Below are positions 17,097 to 25,841 of a stretch of DNA of 64,000 nucleotides, piece by piece. This DNA is from Hyphomicrobium_A sp965243865 (lineage in GTDB: Bacteria > Pseudomonadota > Alphaproteobacteria > Rhizobiales > Hyphomicrobiaceae): the NCBI RefSeq assembly GCF_965243865.1, contig NZ_OZ251603.1:1984001-2048000 (forward strand), written 5' to 3'. The translations under genes were made by a program, and so were the position numbers. The notes under the pieces are model-generated. The model saw nothing but the letters and a program-made list of their open reading frames with translations, made no database searches and was not told the origin of the DNA. Within the stretch, counting starts at the first letter, position 1; each line of letters begins with the position of its first letter.

Positions 17097-19115
17097 TTGT
17101 ATTTGCGTTTGTCAGCGGGGCGTTCATCCGCGTCATATCTTTCAGTTCTGACCATCGGCCTGACGGCCGCATCGGTAGCCGCCATTGCCTGCGCGACCAG
17201 CGCTCTGGCTCAGTCGGCAGGATCCTCCGAGCTCCCCACCCTCGAGGTGGAGACCACGGCCAAGAAAAAGCCGGTCAAGAGAAAGCAGACCTCCGAGCCG
17301 CAACCCGCGGTGACGAAGGATACCAGCGGCGCGGCTGATCCCGACGCCCCGGTCGTCTTCTCGGCCAACCGCACGCCGACCGACATCGGCAAGGTCGGCT
17401 CGTCTGTCTCCGTCATTACCGAGAAGGAAATCGACGGGCAGTCGAAAACCTACCTGCAGGACTACCTGCAGCAGGTGCCTGGCGTCTCCATCACGAGCAC
17501 CGGCGGTCCCGGCAAGACGACGACTTTCCGGCTGCGCGGCTTCAACCAGAACTACGTCAAAGTGCTCGTCGACGGCATGGACATCAGCGACCCCACCGGA
17601 CCGCAGACGTCCGTTGCGTTCGAGAATCTGCTCGTTGGCGACGTTGCGCAGGTCGAGGTCTTGAAGGGGCCGCAGAGCACGCTCTACGGCGGCGATGCCG
17701 TCGCGGGTGTCATCTCCATCGATACCAAATCAGCAACCCGCCCCGGCCTGTTCCAAAGCGGCAGCGCCGAGTACGGCACTTACAGTACATCGCGCGGCGC
17801 TTACTCTTCCGGCTATGCCGACGCCAATGGCAACAACGTCGCCTTCACCATCCAGGGCGTGAACACGCAGGGGTTCTCTGCAGCGCGCCTCGGCACCGAG
17901 GATGACGCCTATCGCAACGGCACCATCTCCGGCCGCGGCGAATTCAAAGTTGCAGATGGCGTCACGGTCTTCTTCGCCGGCCGAGCACAGGAAGCCCACA
18001 ACGAGTACGACACATCGAGCGGCTACGACAATTACGACAACAGCGACACGTCACTCCAAGCCGGTCGTGTCGGCACGAATATCTCGCTGTTCAACGGCGC
18101 GTTCGTGAACACCTTCGCCATTCAGGCGATGGAGGTCAGCCGCGACATGTATGGCAGCTGGCCCGCCTGGTATGACGGTGACCGCGTCAAAGGCGAGTAC
18201 CGCGGCGTCTTGAGCTTCAACAAGCAGCTCGCGCTCGTTGTCGGCACCGACTGGGAACAGACCGGCATCGAGACCGATTCCGTCGATCGCCACACCGTCG
18301 ATGTCGTCAGCCCATACGCGCAGCTCATCATCGAGCCGATCGACGGCCTCGTCCTCACCGCCGGCGGCCGCATCGACGACCACAGCACCTACGGCCAATA
18401 CGACACGCACCGGCTGACGGCCGCTTATGTTCTGGCCGCTACGCAGACGCGCTTCCACGCCAGCTACGGCACCGGCTTCCGTGCGCCAAGCCTCTATGAG
18501 CTCTACTCCGCGTACGGCAACACAACACTCAACCCGGAGACGAGCGAAGGCTGGGACGCCGGCATCGAGCAAAGCTTCATGAATGGCCGCTTCAGCTTCG
18601 GCGCGACCTACTTCTCCATGGACCTGACTGACCGCATCGGCTTCGTCAGCTTGTCCACCGCTCCCTGGGGACAGTACGCGCAGGTAGCAGGCGTCACGAA
18701 GACGGAAGGCGTCGAGTTGACCGGCGTTGCGAAAATCACCGCCACCACGGCTGTCAACGTCGGCTACACCTACACCGACTCCGAAGAGCCTGATGGCTCA
18801 CGCGTCACGCGCTTGCCGCGCCACAGCCTCGTCATGGGCGTCACGGCGCAGCCGATCGACAAGGTGACTGTGAACGTAACCGGCCAGTACGTCGCCGATG
18901 CGGTCGACAACAACCCATGGCCGCTCACTGGCAAGGGTAGCGTCGACGATTACTTCCTGCTCAGCGCCAAGGTCGGTTACGAGATCATGCCGGGCACCAT
19001 CGCCTATGTTCGCGGCGAGAACCTGCTCGATGAGGATTACGTGACGTCGTTCAACTACAACAATCCAGGCGTCTCCGTATTCGGCGGCGTGCAGTTCGCA
19101 CTGCCGGCGCACTGA
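17097..19115 (+). CDS. btuB: TonB-dependent vitamin B12 receptor (BtuB-like)
   Basis: A 672-residue outer-membrane receptor. A signal peptide ends near ATSALAQS. Then come a short variable stretch rich in Lys/Pro, the plug domain (VGSSVSVITEKEIDGQ, LQDYLQQVPGVSI, FRLRGFNQNYVKVLVDGMDI, VEVLKGPQSTLYGGDAVAGV) and a 22-strand barrel ending in the aromatic-rich FGGVQFALPAH. The plug order and the B12 riboswitch upstream make cobalamin the likely ligand. It starts on TTG at 17097, six bases after GGGAGG. A terminator follows 43 bp after the stop, so it is monocistronic. No BtuCDF transport genes are adjacent. Confidence 0.9.
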   Translation: MYLRLSAGRSSASYLSVLTIGLTAASVAAIACATSALAQSAGSSELPTLEVETTAKKKPVKRKQTSEPQPAVTKDTSGAADPDAPVVFSANRTPTDIGKVGSSVSVITEKEIDGQSKTYLQDYLQQVPGVSITSTGGPGKTTTFRLRGFNQNYVKVLVDGMDISDPTGPQTSVAFENLLVGDVAQVEVLKGPQSTLYGGDAVAGVISIDTKSATRPGLFQSGSAEYGTYSTSRGAYSSGYADANGNNVAFTIQGVNTQGFSAARLGTEDDAYRNGTISGRGEFKVADGVTVFFAGRAQEAHNEYDTSSGYDNYDNSDTSLQAGRVGTNISLFNGAFVNTFAIQAMEVSRDMYGSWPAWYDGDRVKGEYRGVLSFNKQLALVVGTDWEQTGIETDSVDRHTVDVVSPYAQLIIEPIDGLVLTAGGRIDDHSTYGQYDTHRLTAAYVLAATQTRFHASYGTGFRAPSLYELYSAYGNTTLNPETSEGWDAGIEQSFMNGRFSFGATYFSMDLTDRIGFVSLSTAPWGQYAQVAGVTKTEGVELTGVAKITATTAVNVGYTYTDSEEPDGSRVTRLPRHSLVMGVTAQPIDKVTVNVTGQYVADAVDNNPWPLTGKGSVDDYFLLSAKVGYEIMPGTIAYVRGENLLDEDYVTSFNYNNPGVSVFGGVQFALPAH

Positions 19116-19157
19116 TCGCCTGCGAGGCCAAACGAGAACTCCCGTGCTCGTCTGACC

Positions 19158-19188
19158 GGCCCGCTGCCTGACCAGCAGCGGGCCTTTT
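19158..19188 (+). terminator. Rho-independent terminator of btuB
   Basis: GGCCCGCTGC (19158-19167) pairs perfectly with GCAGCGGGCC (19175-19184), followed by TTTT. Confidence 0.85.
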
Positions 19189-19317
19189 CACGTCCTCGTT
19201 AGACGCGCGCCAGGGCGCGCGATCGGGAATTTTTGCCCTTCAGTTTGCCACCACTGCCAGAGCCTGTTGTGCCAGCGTGCGGCCCAGAGGAAACCCTGGG
19301 AAACACAGAAATTACAA

Positions 19318-19935
19318 ATGCGTAACATAGCCTTAGCGATATCTGCCCTGGCACTGACCAGCGCATCCGCAGCCGCTGATTGCTCCTCGGAAGTCAACGA
19401 CGCCTTTGCCAAATTGCGCAAGTCCGCCGCCTTCCGCATGGAGACCAAGATCGCCAACTCGGCCGGCACCCTCACCATGAGCAACGACTACGTGCTGCCC
19501 AATCGCATGCATCAGTCGGTCACCATGGAAACGGGCGCGCCCGGCAAGATGGAGATGATCCTCGTCGACGGCAAAGCCTGGAGCAATCAGGCCAACGCCG
19601 GCTGGGCCGAAGTCCCTGCCGACTTTGCAACCAAGATCGCCCAGCAGATGAAAGAGACTGTCGTCGACGCGCCGAAAGACGAATCCAAATACGAGTGTCT
19701 CGGCGACGTGACCTTGGACGGCAAGACCTACACCGGCTATCGCACCGTGCGCGACCAGCAGAAAACCGACGGCACCAACGCCACCGAGAAGGCCATCCAA
19801 ACCGTGTACGTGGACAAGGACCTCGGCATTCCCGCACGCAATATCGTAACGCTGGAGAAGGCGCCCGATAAGCGCATCTTCGACGGCACCTTCAGCCTGC
19901 AGGAAGGCTTGAAGATCGAGCCGCCGAAGCTCTGA
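19318..19935 (+). CDS. Exported protein, possibly LolA/LppX-like fold
   Basis: A 205-residue protein with a signal peptide (RNIALAISALALTSASAAA). The mature part is strand-rich with repeated patterns such as FRMETKIANSAGTLTMSNDYVLPNRMHQS, ILVDGKAWSNQANAGWAEVP and YVDKDLGIPARNIVTLEK. That layout resembles the unclosed barrel of lipoprotein carriers (LolA, LppX), but this is an impression of fold and not a firm assignment. Two cysteines (ADCSSE, YECLGDV) may form a disulfide. The start at 19318 places the signal peptide correctly; an upstream in-frame ATG does not. It converges on the last gene of the extended mxa cluster. Confidence 0.65.
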   Translation: MRNIALAISALALTSASAAADCSSEVNDAFAKLRKSAAFRMETKIANSAGTLTMSNDYVLPNRMHQSVTMETGAPGKMEMILVDGKAWSNQANAGWAEVPADFATKIAQQMKETVVDAPKDESKYECLGDVTLDGKTYTGYRTVRDQQKTDGTNATEKAIQTVYVDKDLGIPARNIVTLEKAPDKRIFDGTFSLQEGLKIEPPKL

Positions 19936-19945
19936 TCAAAGACCC

Positions 19946-19976
19946 GCCTGACCTCTCCATCAGCGGGAGGTCAGGC
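19946..19976. terminator. Hairpin between convergent genes
   Basis: GCCTGACCTC (19946-19955) pairs perfectly with GAGGTCAGGC (19967-19976). It lies between the ends of two convergent genes (19935 and 20020), so it probably ends transcription from one or both sides. T tracts are weak on both strands. Confidence 0.5.
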
Positions 19977-20019
19977 TGTTGCCTCAGAAGACGCGAGCCA
20001 CCGGTAAGCGGGCAAGCCG

Positions 20020-20733
20020 TCATCGCGGGCCAATTGCATCCCGCGCGTCGCTGATCAGCGGACACGACAGTGCCGTCTCCAGCGCATTCCTCACCTCGTC
20101 GATTGTCTTCGTATCGACGTAAGTGCCGCCGGTCTCATCGGCAAAGCAGCGCGACACGAACTCGCCATCCGATCCGACCGCACTCGCGATCTCATAGCTG
20201 ATGACGTGCACCACCGTCCCCGCGCCGTCCCGCTTCAGCTCGCGAGCGAGCGCGCACGGATCCGCCCCGCAAGTCTCCTCACCATCCGTGAGCACGATGA
20301 TCGTCGCCGCCTTATTGCGAAAATTGAGCACCTCCGCCGCCCCGCGCACGGCGCGCGTCAGTGGCGTACGCCCTTCCGGCTTCAACGCGTCAACCCGCGA
20401 CATGATCTTCGTCGCGGCATTGCTCGTCGGCTTCAACTGAAGGAAGACGTTGGAGCACGCATCGCGCGATCCAGGGCCATAGGTGATCAGGCCCATACGC
20501 CGACGCGGCGCAACGCGTGGCAACACGTTCGCCAGCGCCGACCGAACTACATCGATACGCCGCAAGCCTTTCTCGTCGCCGACCGAAGCGGCCATCGACT
20601 TCGAGGCATCGAATACGATCATCGCGTCATCGAGACACGGCTGCTTGGATTGTGCGACCGCCGCCGCACCGCCAAAGATCAGCACCATCAGTGATGCGCC
20701 CATCCGAACTAGCGTTTGGGCGCCTTTCCTCAT
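20020..20733 (-). CDS. Exported VWA-domain protein at end of mxa cluster
   Basis: A 237-residue protein with a signal peptide (LVRMGASLMVLIFGGAAAVAQ) and one von Willebrand A domain. The metal-binding MIDAS motif is intact: D42-x-S44-x-S46 in VFDASKSM, the Thr region in PEGRTPLTRAV, and the Asp in VLTDGEETCG. At least five cysteines suggest disulfides in the periplasm. Its ATG overlaps the stop of the beta-propeller gene by 4 bp, so the two are translated together. It is the fourth VWA protein of this operon, after MxaS, MxaC and MxaL. The position after mxaD corresponds to where some methylotrophs carry mxaE/mxaH, but I cannot confirm that it is one of these. Confidence 0.8.
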   Translation of the reverse strand: MRKGAQTLVRMGASLMVLIFGGAAAVAQSKQPCLDDAMIVFDASKSMAASVGDEKGLRRIDVVRSALANVLPRVAPRRRMGLITYGPGSRDACSNVFLQLKPTSNAATKIMSRVDALKPEGRTPLTRAVRGAAEVLNFRNKAATIIVLTDGEETCGADPCALARELKRDGAGTVVHVISYEIASAVGSDGEFVSRCFADETGGTYVDTKTIDEVRNALETALSCPLISDARDAIGPR

Positions 20734-21716
20734 TGATGATGCTCGGCTGAGCGAGCTGATGACGAGGCCACCGCCAGCGAGCGGGCACCGCCCCCCGTCG
20801 TGATGCGCTTGATCTCTTTGCCGCTGGCCGTATCGAGCACCGAGACATCGCCCGAGAACCAGTTCGCGACGTAGGCGCGGCTCCCGTCCGGCGTCATGAC
20901 GATGCCTTCCGGAAAGCGGCCTACTTTCTCGCGCGAGAGGATACGAAAATCATCCGTGTCGATGAGCGAAACGACACCCGTGCTCTGGCTCGCGACGAAG
21001 AGGCGCCTGCCGTCAATGCTCGTGGCGAGACCGTAAGGCATGTGCCCGACGTCGATCGTCGCGATCGAACTCAGCGTCTGCGTGCTGATCACCGAAACGT
21101 TGGAGCTTTGCACGTTAGCGACATAGACGCGCGTCCCGTCCGGCGACACGGTCAGCGCAAACGGCGCGCGCCCTACCGGTATTGTCGCCGCAATCCCCAA
21201 CGTCGTCGCATTGAGGATAGTAACGGAGTTGCTCTCGCGGTTGGCGACGATGACAAGCGCGCCTTGCGGGCTCGACACGATGCCCGCGGGCGAATGCCCG
21301 ACGACCACCTTGCGCAGCTCCTTGCCCGACTGCGGATCGATCGCCATGACGGTATTGTTGTTCCAGTCACTGACGAACAGCGTATCGTCCTGGCTGACCG
21401 TGATCCCGAACGGCGTCCCGCCGACCTTCAGAATCCGCACCACCTGGCGCTTGGCCGCATCGATTACCGAGATCTCGCCGCGCTCGGGATGCGTGACATA
21501 GAGCGTCGCGCCCTCGCGATCCGCGGCAATCCCCGCTGGAGCAAACGCAACCGGAACCGTCGCCACCACATCATTCGACGATGTGTCGATGACGCTGACC
21601 GTCGCCGCATCCTGGTTGCAGACGAACACCAGCGCGGCCCCACCGCCTGCAAATGCCGGCACCGCAACGAGCAGTGCCAGGGCAAGACAGACGATGAAAC
21701 CGCGCCCTAGGTGCAT
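20730..21716 (-). CDS. Periplasmic seven-bladed YVTN beta-propeller protein
   Basis: A 328-residue protein with a signal peptide (FIVCLALALLVAVPAFA) and seven repeats of the YVTN type. The blades begin at VFVCNQDAATVSVID, LYVTHPERGEISVID, LFVSDWNNNTVMAID, VIVANRESNSVTILN, VYVANVQSSNVSVIS, LFVASQSTGVVSLID and AYVANWFSGDVSVLD. Such propellers are binding scaffolds, and relatives are common next to PQQ-dependent dehydrogenase genes. I chose ATG 21716, four bases after the mxaD stop; the longer frame runs into mxaD. It is coupled to the VWA gene downstream. A role in assembling or docking methanol dehydrogenase is inferred from position only. Confidence 0.8.
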   Translation of the reverse strand: MHLGRGFIVCLALALLVAVPAFAGGGAALVFVCNQDAATVSVIDTSSNDVVATVPVAFAPAGIAADREGATLYVTHPERGEISVIDAAKRQVVRILKVGGTPFGITVSQDDTLFVSDWNNNTVMAIDPQSGKELRKVVVGHSPAGIVSSPQGALVIVANRESNSVTILNATTLGIAATIPVGRAPFALTVSPDGTRVYVANVQSSNVSVISTQTLSSIATIDVGHMPYGLATSIDGRRLFVASQSTGVVSLIDTDDFRILSREKVGRFPEGIVMTPDGSRAYVANWFSGDVSVLDTASGKEIKRITTGGGARSLAVASSSARSAEHHQ

Positions 21717-21720
21717 GACC

Positions 21721-22257
21721 TTACTTGCCCTCGGCCTTCGCCTTGAGGCCGGCAAGACCGGTCTTGAAGTATTCGGTCATCGCCTTGATCGCCGCGGCAT
21801 CGTTCTTATCCGGCGCCGGCTCGTTGCCTGTGTCGGCGCGATAGAAGCGGCCCATCCAGGTCACGGTCGAACCGTCGTTCGGTCCGGGCTTCACGGTGAT
21901 CTCGGCGGTGTACGAACTCACCGGCAGCACATCGATCTTCTCCTTCGACAGGCGATAGAGATAGTCCATCTCCTTGTCGCTATAGTAGTCGAGGCCTTCG
22001 ACCAGCTCGCCACCCGACTTGAAGACAATCGTGCGCGAAGCGTTGTTTTCGTTACCGCCCGTTCCGGTGCTGCTGGTCAGAGCCGGGTTCCACGTGGCGA
22101 TGTCGGCAAAGTTCTTGATGATGTCCCAGACCTTCGCCGGCGGCGCGGCGATGTCGATTTTCTCTTCAACCTTCTGCGGCGTCGGACCGTGGGCATGCGC
22201 CGCAACCGCGGTGACGCCGATGAAGAGACAAGCGATGAGCGAACGCAGTGACCACAT
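21721..22257 (-). CDS. mxaD: MxaD, methanol oxidation accessory protein
   Basis: A 178-residue periplasmic protein with a signal peptide (LRSLIACLFIGVTAVAAHA) and an SRPBCC/START-like domain (VEEKIDIAAPPAKVWDIIKNFADIATW, then VSSYTAEITVKPG and VTWMGRFYRAD). MxaD has been linked to efficient electron transfer between methanol dehydrogenase and cytochrome cL. Its start abuts the stop of mxaL exactly (22258), and the beta-propeller gene follows after four bases. Confidence 0.9.
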   Translation of the reverse strand: MWSLRSLIACLFIGVTAVAAHAHGPTPQKVEEKIDIAAPPAKVWDIIKNFADIATWNPALTSSTGTGGNENNASRTIVFKSGGELVEGLDYYSDKEMDYLYRLSKEKIDVLPVSSYTAEITVKPGPNDGSTVTWMGRFYRADTGNEPAPDKNDAAAIKAMTEYFKTGLAGLKAKAEGK

Positions 22258-23250
22258 TCAGTAGGCTCCTTTGGATGACGTGGAGGAGGACGAAACAAAG
22301 CTCTTGAGCGCGAGGTACGCGCCAAGTCCGTAGAGTGCGAGCAGCAGCACCAGCGCCAAACCTCCCGGCACCGCGCTCACATCAGTTGCCACCAGCAGCG
22401 GCCGGCCGTGGGCAGCGGCCTCGAATGCAGGCACCAGATTGTAGTTATCGCCGAGGTACGCGTAGGTGAGCCCCGTCACCGAAGCGAGCTGCTTCAGATA
22501 CGCTTCCCGCACGATGGCGAGGTGCTCTTTGTTGTTGACGACGGCATTGCCGAACGGCGCCCATTTCGGGTGATAGCCGGGACGCGACGCGGCATCCGGC
22601 GGCGGCGGTCCGGAGCGATTCTCCTGCGGCACGTCCTGCGCGCCGTAATTGCCGATCTCGCGTCCATCTTCGTCGTATTTGAGCAATCGTGCGAACTTAC
22701 GCCCGCCATCTCCGACTATCAGCCCACCAACGTCGCCCGGCTTACCGTCGAACGGAGCAAGGCCGCTGAACGGCAGCGGTGGAAGCTCGTGCCCGTCGGT
22801 GATGAAGATGAGATCAGCCTTGAGGCTGTGCGCGATGTCGAGCGCACTATAGAGCCCCTTGGAAACGTAGCTGTCGCCTTCCCACGCCATGCGCCAGTCG
22901 AGCATGGCAATGGCCCCGTCGATCGCCGCGAAGTTCTCACAAACCTCGACCGGATTGAACAGCAGGAACGTGCGACGTTCCGTGAAAATGCCGAGCCCGA
23001 GCCGTGACCCGCACGGCAGTTTTGACAGGGTATCGCGCAACGCGAACTTTGCCGCCTGCAGCCGGCTCGTCTTCTCGCTACCGACCGTCATGTCACGCGT
23101 GTTCATGCTGGTCGTAATGTCGACCACGGCGACGACGTCGTAGACGTCACGCGTCAGCTTGATGCGCGGCACAAGCAACGCGCCGAGCACCAGCAGCAGC
23201 GCGCCGGCGACCAGCCACAAGCGCGGGTCTCTGAATGTCGCCCGGCTCAT
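22258..23250 (-). CDS. mxaL: MxaL, VWA-domain methanol oxidation protein
   Basis: A 330-residue protein with an N-terminal membrane segment (LWLVAGALLLVLGALLVP), a VWA domain facing the periplasm and a second membrane segment close to the C-terminus (GGLALVLLLALYGLGAYLAL). The MIDAS motif is D44-x-T46-x-S48 (VVDITTSMN), a Thr replacing the first Ser, and a second acidic site lies in FITDGHELPP. Genetic work in other methylotrophs ties MxaA, K and L to insertion of calcium into methanol dehydrogenase. It overlaps mxaK by 4 bp. Confidence 0.9.
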   Translation of the reverse strand: MSRATFRDPRLWLVAGALLLVLGALLVPRIKLTRDVYDVVAVVDITTSMNTRDMTVGSEKTSRLQAAKFALRDTLSKLPCGSRLGLGIFTERRTFLLFNPVEVCENFAAIDGAIAMLDWRMAWEGDSYVSKGLYSALDIAHSLKADLIFITDGHELPPLPFSGLAPFDGKPGDVGGLIVGDGGRKFARLLKYDEDGREIGNYGAQDVPQENRSGPPPPDAASRPGYHPKWAPFGNAVVNNKEHLAIVREAYLKQLASVTGLTYAYLGDNYNLVPAFEAAAHGRPLLVATDVSAVPGGLALVLLLALYGLGAYLALKSFVSSSSTSSKGAY

Positions 23251-23837
23251 GGCAAACCTTTCGGTGTTCCCGGCAGGTCGGTCCAGAGCTTCTCCGGCGT
23301 CTCGAGCGGCTTTTCCTCGTCCTCGGGCACAGCCTGAGGCAGATCGCGTACCAGTCGCATAGAGACGTCGAGATTGTACTTGGCGTCCCAGTTACTGGGA
23401 TCGAGCCGCAACGCGCTACGATATTCCGACTTGGCGAGCGAGACCATCGGAATGGCCTTGTCGAAATTGCCCTTCTCGATCTCCCGCACCGCCGCCCGCA
23501 TCCGCGCGTTGGCCATGTTGTAGAGCATGCGCACCTGGATCGCGTCGTCGGCGCGCAGCGGGGCCTGGTCCAGCAGCGGCTGCGCCTCTTCGATTCGGCC
23601 GCGCTTCAGCAGTAACGCCGCGCGCGCCTCGAGCAGCGCCGGTGACGCCGTCGCCGGATCGATCACAATGTTCTTGCCTGCGCGCAGCTTATCGATGGCA
23701 GCGTTCGTCTTCAGCTTCGAGGCGAACAGCGCCCCGGCGCTGATCATCACCGCGCAGCTGGCGACAAGCACCACCCACAGCGCGGCCGACTTAATCGCGC
23801 CGGCCGATGGTAGCTCTCCTGCGAGCGGGATCCGCAT
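23247..23837 (-). CDS. mxaK: MxaK, methanol oxidation protein
   Basis: A 196-residue protein with one N-terminal membrane segment (ALWVVLVASCAVMISAGALF) and a mostly helical periplasmic part with a TPR-like pattern (ALLLKRGRIEEAQPLLDQAP, AIPMVSLAKSEYRSALRLDP, WDAKYNLDVSMRLVRDLP). It is needed with MxaA and MxaL for calcium loading of methanol dehydrogenase in studied species. I chose ATG 23837, one base after the mxaC stop; the longer frame overlaps mxaC by 86 bp. The acidic C-terminal tail (VPEDEEKPLETPEKL) is typical for this small family. It overlaps mxaL by 4 bp. Confidence 0.88.
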   Translation of the reverse strand: MRIPLAGELPSAGAIKSAALWVVLVASCAVMISAGALFASKLKTNAAIDKLRAGKNIVIDPATASPALLEARAALLLKRGRIEEAQPLLDQAPLRADDAIQVRMLYNMANARMRAAVREIEKGNFDKAIPMVSLAKSEYRSALRLDPSNWDAKYNLDVSMRLVRDLPQAVPEDEEKPLETPEKLWTDLPGTPKGLP

Positions 23838-23838
23838 G

Positions 23839-24909
23839 TCACGCTGCCTCTTTCTCACGCGATAACGCCGCCGCACGCTGCGCAGCGGTGACACTGGACG
23901 ACGCCCGTTCGCCGCGATGCCCACCCCCGTCGAGCTGCACTTCCGCCAGCTTGGCCAGCGTCAGCAACAGCAGCGCCGCGCCCGCGATGCCATACGCAAT
24001 CTTCGACAGATCGACCTCCGGAATGCGCTCCTGGTAGCGGATCGGATTGCGCTCCAGCTTGTCGATTTCCGCGATCGCATCGGCAACGGCCTTCGGGTTC
24101 TCCGCCTCGAAAGCGCGGTACGGAACCTTCAGCGACTGAAAGAAAATGTTGAGATGCCGCTCAGGCAGCGCCTGCGGCGTATCCGGCACGTCCTCTCCCG
24201 GCGGGTCGAAGATGCCGGGTGCCCCCTCCGTGCGCAGGTAGAGCCAATAAAGATTGACCGGCCGCTTCGCGATTTGTGCCCGCAGCTTTTCCTGCACGCG
24301 CCGATCGATCACCGCCGCGCCGTCCGAAACCAGAACGATTGCCCGCGACGCAGCCGTCGGGTCGGCTTCGTGCATCGACAGCGCTAGCGACAGTCCGAGA
24401 CCGACATTCGTGTAGGCGAGGCCCGGCCGCGTGATGGCATCGATCGCGCCCAGCACGGCATCTCGCTGACTGGTGATCGGCAGCACGTACATCGGCAGCG
24501 TCGAGAACGCCGCGACACCGAAACGGTCATGCGGGCGCTTCTCCACGAAATCGCGCAACAGATGCCGCGCCGCCGCCGACTTCGACGCTTCCCCGGCGCC
24601 CGGCGGGCGTCCCGCAAACGTATCGTCCATGCTGCTCGAGCGATCGAGCAGCAGCACGATGTGCGATCCCTCTCCGACACGCTCGACCGTCTGCCCGCTG
24701 AGATGGATACCGGCAAGCGCTGCGATCAGCGCAGCCAGCGCGACGACACCCGAAAGATGCAGCCCGACGTCGATCACCCGCGACAGCGTATCGGTCTCCA
24801 CCGCCACCAGCGACGGGTAGCCTTGCGCGCGCTGGATCGCGAAAATGACCGGCAACAGCACCAGCGGCAGCAACAGCAGCACCAACGGCGAGTCGAACCC
24901 GAGGTTCAT
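23839..24909 (-). CDS. mxaC: MxaC, VWA-domain methanol oxidation protein
   Basis: A 356-residue protein of the BatA type. Two membrane segments lie near the N-terminus (LVLLLLPLVLLPVIFAI and LSGVVALAALIAALAGI), then a VWA domain with an intact MIDAS (D89-x-S91-x-S93 in LLDRSSSMD), then a third membrane segment (IAYGIAGAALLLLTLA) and a charged cytoplasmic tail. It is expected to work with the MoxR ATPase MxaR and with MxaS in assembling methanol dehydrogenase. Its ATG overlaps the mxaA stop by 4 bp, and the mxaK start is one base after its stop. Confidence 0.92.
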   Translation of the reverse strand: MNLGFDSPLVLLLLPLVLLPVIFAIQRAQGYPSLVAVETDTLSRVIDVGLHLSGVVALAALIAALAGIHLSGQTVERVGEGSHIVLLLDRSSSMDDTFAGRPPGAGEASKSAAARHLLRDFVEKRPHDRFGVAAFSTLPMYVLPITSQRDAVLGAIDAITRPGLAYTNVGLGLSLALSMHEADPTAASRAIVLVSDGAAVIDRRVQEKLRAQIAKRPVNLYWLYLRTEGAPGIFDPPGEDVPDTPQALPERHLNIFFQSLKVPYRAFEAENPKAVADAIAEIDKLERNPIRYQERIPEVDLSKIAYGIAGAALLLLTLAKLAEVQLDGGGHRGERASSSVTAAQRAAALSREKEAA

Positions 24910-25841
24910 GCCGCCCTCCGCTCAGCAACGCTGAGGTGCTGGCTGAGCTCTGCAAGGGCGGGCAACGGCATCTCCGCCCGCGCCTGCTCGACGTCGTTGG
25001 CGAAGAACGCACGCCGCGACGACGCGAACAGCTTCTTCACCTCATCGCCATAAGCAGCAAACTCGGGATGCTCGGACAGGAACTGCGCCACGTCGTCGGC
25101 GAGAACCCGGCGACCGGCAGCAAGGTCGAACGCGCGGTGCAGCTTCAACAGCGCCGCACGATAGCCCCGCGGCCCGCTGAGCGTTTCCGCATTTGACCTG
25201 ATGAAGCGAGCCGCATCCGTGAACGGACGTTGCGGACGCTTGTGGAATGGCCACCAAGCGTTGTGCCACGCAAGCCCAACCAGCGACAGCAACGCCGTCG
25301 CCGCAGAAATCAGCAATGCCGTGCGTTCAGTACCCGTCACCAGACGCGGGGCAACGGCATCTGGCTGCACTTCCACCGCACTGCCGCTGCTCTGGCTCGC
25401 TGCAGCAAAAAGCTGCCGTATGGGCGATGTGATAAAGCCGAAATTGCGCACCTGCACTTCGTGCGTCGCCTGCCCGGTCTTGATCGTCAGAGTGAAGCCG
25501 GGGATCGTCAGTTTGCGCGGATCGAGCGGCGCGTAGAACGTCTGGTAGACCAGCGTCAGCTTGTACAGCGTGACATCGCCGTCAGTCTCGCTCTCGACGT
25601 TGGAGGAGGCAAGCTCCAGCCAATAGTTGAGCGGGCCTGGCCGCGGAATGGAGGAGAGATCCAGCTCTTCTCCGGGCCCAGTGCGCAGTTCGAACACGCG
25701 CTCCAGCTTGTCACCCAGGAAGTAGCCGAACGCCCGCGGCTCGACGACGGTGAGAGCCGACGTGCCAGACGGCGGACCGGTCTGCGCGCCGGCCCCGGCC
25801 GCAAATCCGAAGACGACGCAGAGGAGCAACATCAGCCTCAT
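24906..25841 (-). CDS. mxaA: MxaA, methanol oxidation protein
   Basis: A 311-residue protein. A signal peptide (LMLLLCVVFGFAAGAGAQ) leads to a periplasmic beta-rich domain (VVEPRAFGYFLGDKLERVFEL, IPRPGPLNYWLEL), then a membrane segment (TALLISAATALLSLVGLAW) and a cytoplasmic helical tail (FDLAAGRRVLADDVAQFLSEHPEF). MxaA, with MxaK and MxaL, is required for calcium insertion into methanol dehydrogenase. The ATG at 25841 overlaps the mxaS stop by 4 bp, and the longer upstream frame can be ignored. The gene overlaps mxaC by 4 bp. Confidence 0.9.
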   Translation of the reverse strand: MRLMLLLCVVFGFAAGAGAQTGPPSGTSALTVVEPRAFGYFLGDKLERVFELRTGPGEELDLSSIPRPGPLNYWLELASSNVESETDGDVTLYKLTLVYQTFYAPLDPRKLTIPGFTLTIKTGQATHEVQVRNFGFITSPIRQLFAAASQSSGSAVEVQPDAVAPRLVTGTERTALLISAATALLSLVGLAWHNAWWPFHKRPQRPFTDAARFIRSNAETLSGPRGYRAALLKLHRAFDLAAGRRVLADDVAQFLSEHPEFAAYGDEVKKLFASSRRAFFANDVEQARAEMPLPALAELSQHLSVAERRAA

